From Panagrolaimus kolymaensis (Eukaryota; Nematoda; Chromadorea; Rhabditida; Panagrolaimidae), in the NCBI GenBank assembly GCA_028622995.1, contig JAJQJQ010000040.1:1-64000 (forward strand): DNA of 64,000 bases, in the 5' to 3' direction. Under the pieces are notes generated by a model. It saw nothing but the letters and a program-made list of their open reading frames with translations, had not been told where the DNA came from and ran no database searches. How positions within the stretch are numbered: the stretch's first letter is position 1; every line of letters begins with the position of its first letter. The position numbers and the translations under genes are program-made. Below are positions 62,745 to 64,000 of this stretch, piece by piece.

Positions 62745-64000
62745 TTACATTATTGGGTTTTCAAGTCCAATTACACAATTTTCTAATTTTGTACCATAAA
62801 AAGATAGTTGGAGAAATTGACGCTCAGTAATTACGCCAGTCATTTTTGTATGAGTTAAAAAAATTAACCATACTGATATTAGATTGTATTTCTCAAGTAT
62901 TGAATATTTATTTTCAATAAAATTTACCTAAAATAAAAAAAGGAATAACTAAGGCAAGCAAAAAAATCTTTTTGACATACTAATCGATCATACAATGATA
63001 ACATTCCAAAGGCTCTGTTAGATCGCTGCGAGTTAAACGTATTCCATAAATAATAAAAAGCTTTTTCATGATCTTCCAAATCATCAAATTCATTAATTTG
63101 CTAAAAAATCGAAACTAAATTCAAAATTAAATGTGAAGGGATACTTGCTTTTTTCATAGCTTGTTTTATGAAAGAATGGGGAATTTCATGACCGTAAAGA
63201 CCTTCAACGGGGACAGAAATTAATGAATATTTTGTATTCACTTTGTGTGGAAATCCAGGAGGGGCAGCTGAAGTAACTTCTTGATGAATTTTTGGATTAA
63301 GTTCAATTTTGCAAAGACCATGACTGAAAAAATAAATAATTTAGAGGATCAAAAAAATTATAGCAAAGCTTACGTTTCGCGTGATTTAATTTTAGATGTT
63401 TTCAATGATTCGGTGACATAACTTTCTTTATCAAATATTACAGAGATGGTTGATTTATTGAATACAAACTTAAAGGAAGGATAAGATAAATTTAAATGTA
63501 ATTTTAAAGCTTCCAAATATGAGAAAGTTTTAGAGCAAAAAATGCATTTGAATATTCGGCTTCCGCTTCGATGAGCTAATTGGCTTTTTAAATTTCCGGA
63601 TAAATAGGTTCTAAAAATATAAGGAATTTTAAGCGTAAAGAATTGATTTCATTTACTTTGAACCATTTAATTTAATAATGGAAATATCAACACTAGATAA
63701 ACTTCTGCAATCATAGGTGATATCATTATCTTTAATAGTTGTTGTTCCATTAGAAAATTTTTTGATTCCATATTTAAAGCCATTCACTTTTTTTATTTTT
63801 GATTTACTACTACAGCTACCATAACTCATACTTTCATCATCAAAATATCCATATTCATGTTCATTTGAAATTTCAAAGGCTAATGAAGTCGTTCCACTCC
63901 GTTCTGAAGTCTAATAAGAAAGAGAAATAAAAACTTATTATGTATTAAAAAGTTAAATACAAACCTGACATTTTTGGGCAAGTGTTACAAGATTTTCAAA
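62745..64000 (-). CDS. SUZ12: SUZ12-like Polycomb (PRC2) subunit, 3' part
   Basis: SUZ12 scaffolds PRC2, the H3K27 methyltransferase. Only the 3' exons are in the window: 64000-63965 (continuing off the edge), 63910-63657, 63610-63374, 63323-63149, 63100-62981 and 62927-62745. The zinc-finger region reads IFKCIFCSKTFSYLEALKLH then LNLSYPSFKF, aligning by eye with the SUZ12 finger (CxxC, then HLxLxHxxFKF), but the last ligand His is Tyr. The VEFS box follows: MKKQINEFDDLEDHEKAFYY then LWNTF, and VNFIENKYSILEKYNLISVW then LIFL, parallel to TQIEEFSDVNEGEKE and FVENYGQKIIKKNL of human SUZ12. The VEFS box stimulates EZH2. One intron uses a GC donor. C. elegans has only a highly diverged counterpart (MES-3), so such clear conservation is notable. 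Confidence 0.78.
63101..63148 (-). other. GC-AG intron in the SUZ12-like gene
   Basis: A 48-nt intron starting gcaagt (63148 downward) and ending TTTTTTAG. With the GC donor, AAA AAA joins CAA ATT in phase 0, giving KKQINEFDD, which matches the VEFS box. The overlapping GT donor four bases on would shift the frame into an immediate stop. Confidence 0.75.

Overview
The window looks like nuclear DNA from a nematode. It is AT-rich, its genes are split into many short exons by introns of about 45-60 nt (some much longer), and it carries nematode-type content: an SRE-class chemoreceptor, a cuticlin-like ZP protein and a cle-1-type collagen XVIII gene. Most 3' splice sites read TTTTAG or TTTAAG rather than the C. 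elegans TTTTCAG, so a lineage other than Caenorhabditis is likely; the species cannot be named from the sequence. I joined exons by hand from GT..AG (twice GC..AG) signals. For every complete multi-exon gene the joined length is a multiple of three with no internal stop, which is the main support for the models.

Layout. 0.5-2.7 kb (-): an unrecognised single-pass membrane protein. 2.8-5.2 kb (-): an sre chemoreceptor whose last exon is split by a 989-bp fold-back transposon with a perfect 10-bp target duplication. 5.8-6.0 kb: a TTAA-flanked MITE. 6.0-7.2 kb (+): a probable F-box protein. 7.3-10.5 kb (-): mitochondrial leucyl-tRNA synthetase. 13.4-28.2 kb (+): one large collagen XV/XVIII (cle-1) gene with three alternative signal-peptide starts: FN3-FN3-MAM, a short one, and an 865-codon mucin-like exon. 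These feed a common hinge, vestigial collagen helix, trimerisation and endostatin part. 28.6-30.1 kb (-): a ZP-domain protein. 31.6-34.3 kb (-): a Shc adaptor (PTB-CH1-SH2). 35.2-36.0 kb (-): TPPP/p25. 36.0-39.9 kb: a long gene-free stretch. 39.9-40.8 kb (+): an ICA69/RIC-19-like arfaptin-homology protein. 41.0-44.8 kb (-): WDR11.

45.6-51.9 kb (+): eEF1A, exocyst Sec8 (EXOC4) and OSTF1, closely spaced and possibly co-transcribed. 52.2-53.0 kb (-): a secreted cysteine-rich protein with glycosaminoglycan-type SG repeats. 54.3-58.9 kb (-): a short dystrophin (spectrin-like rod, WW, EF-hand-like, ZZ, coiled coil) with its own start codon and no actin-binding domain nearby. Upstream of it on the same strand lie a small membrane protein, two tandem DXO/Dom3 decapping-exonuclease genes and the 3' half of a SUZ12-type Polycomb gene that runs off the window.

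Several products share themes: vesicle tethering and secretion (WDR11, Sec8, ICA69-like), extracellular matrix or cuticle (cle-1, ZP, the SG-rich secreted protein), and the cell cortex (dystrophin, Shc, TPPP). I see no evidence that the window as a whole is one functional system. The most unusual items are the transposon-split receptor, the three-start collagen gene with its mucin exon, the free-standing short dystrophin, and a clearly recognisable SUZ12 in a nematode.
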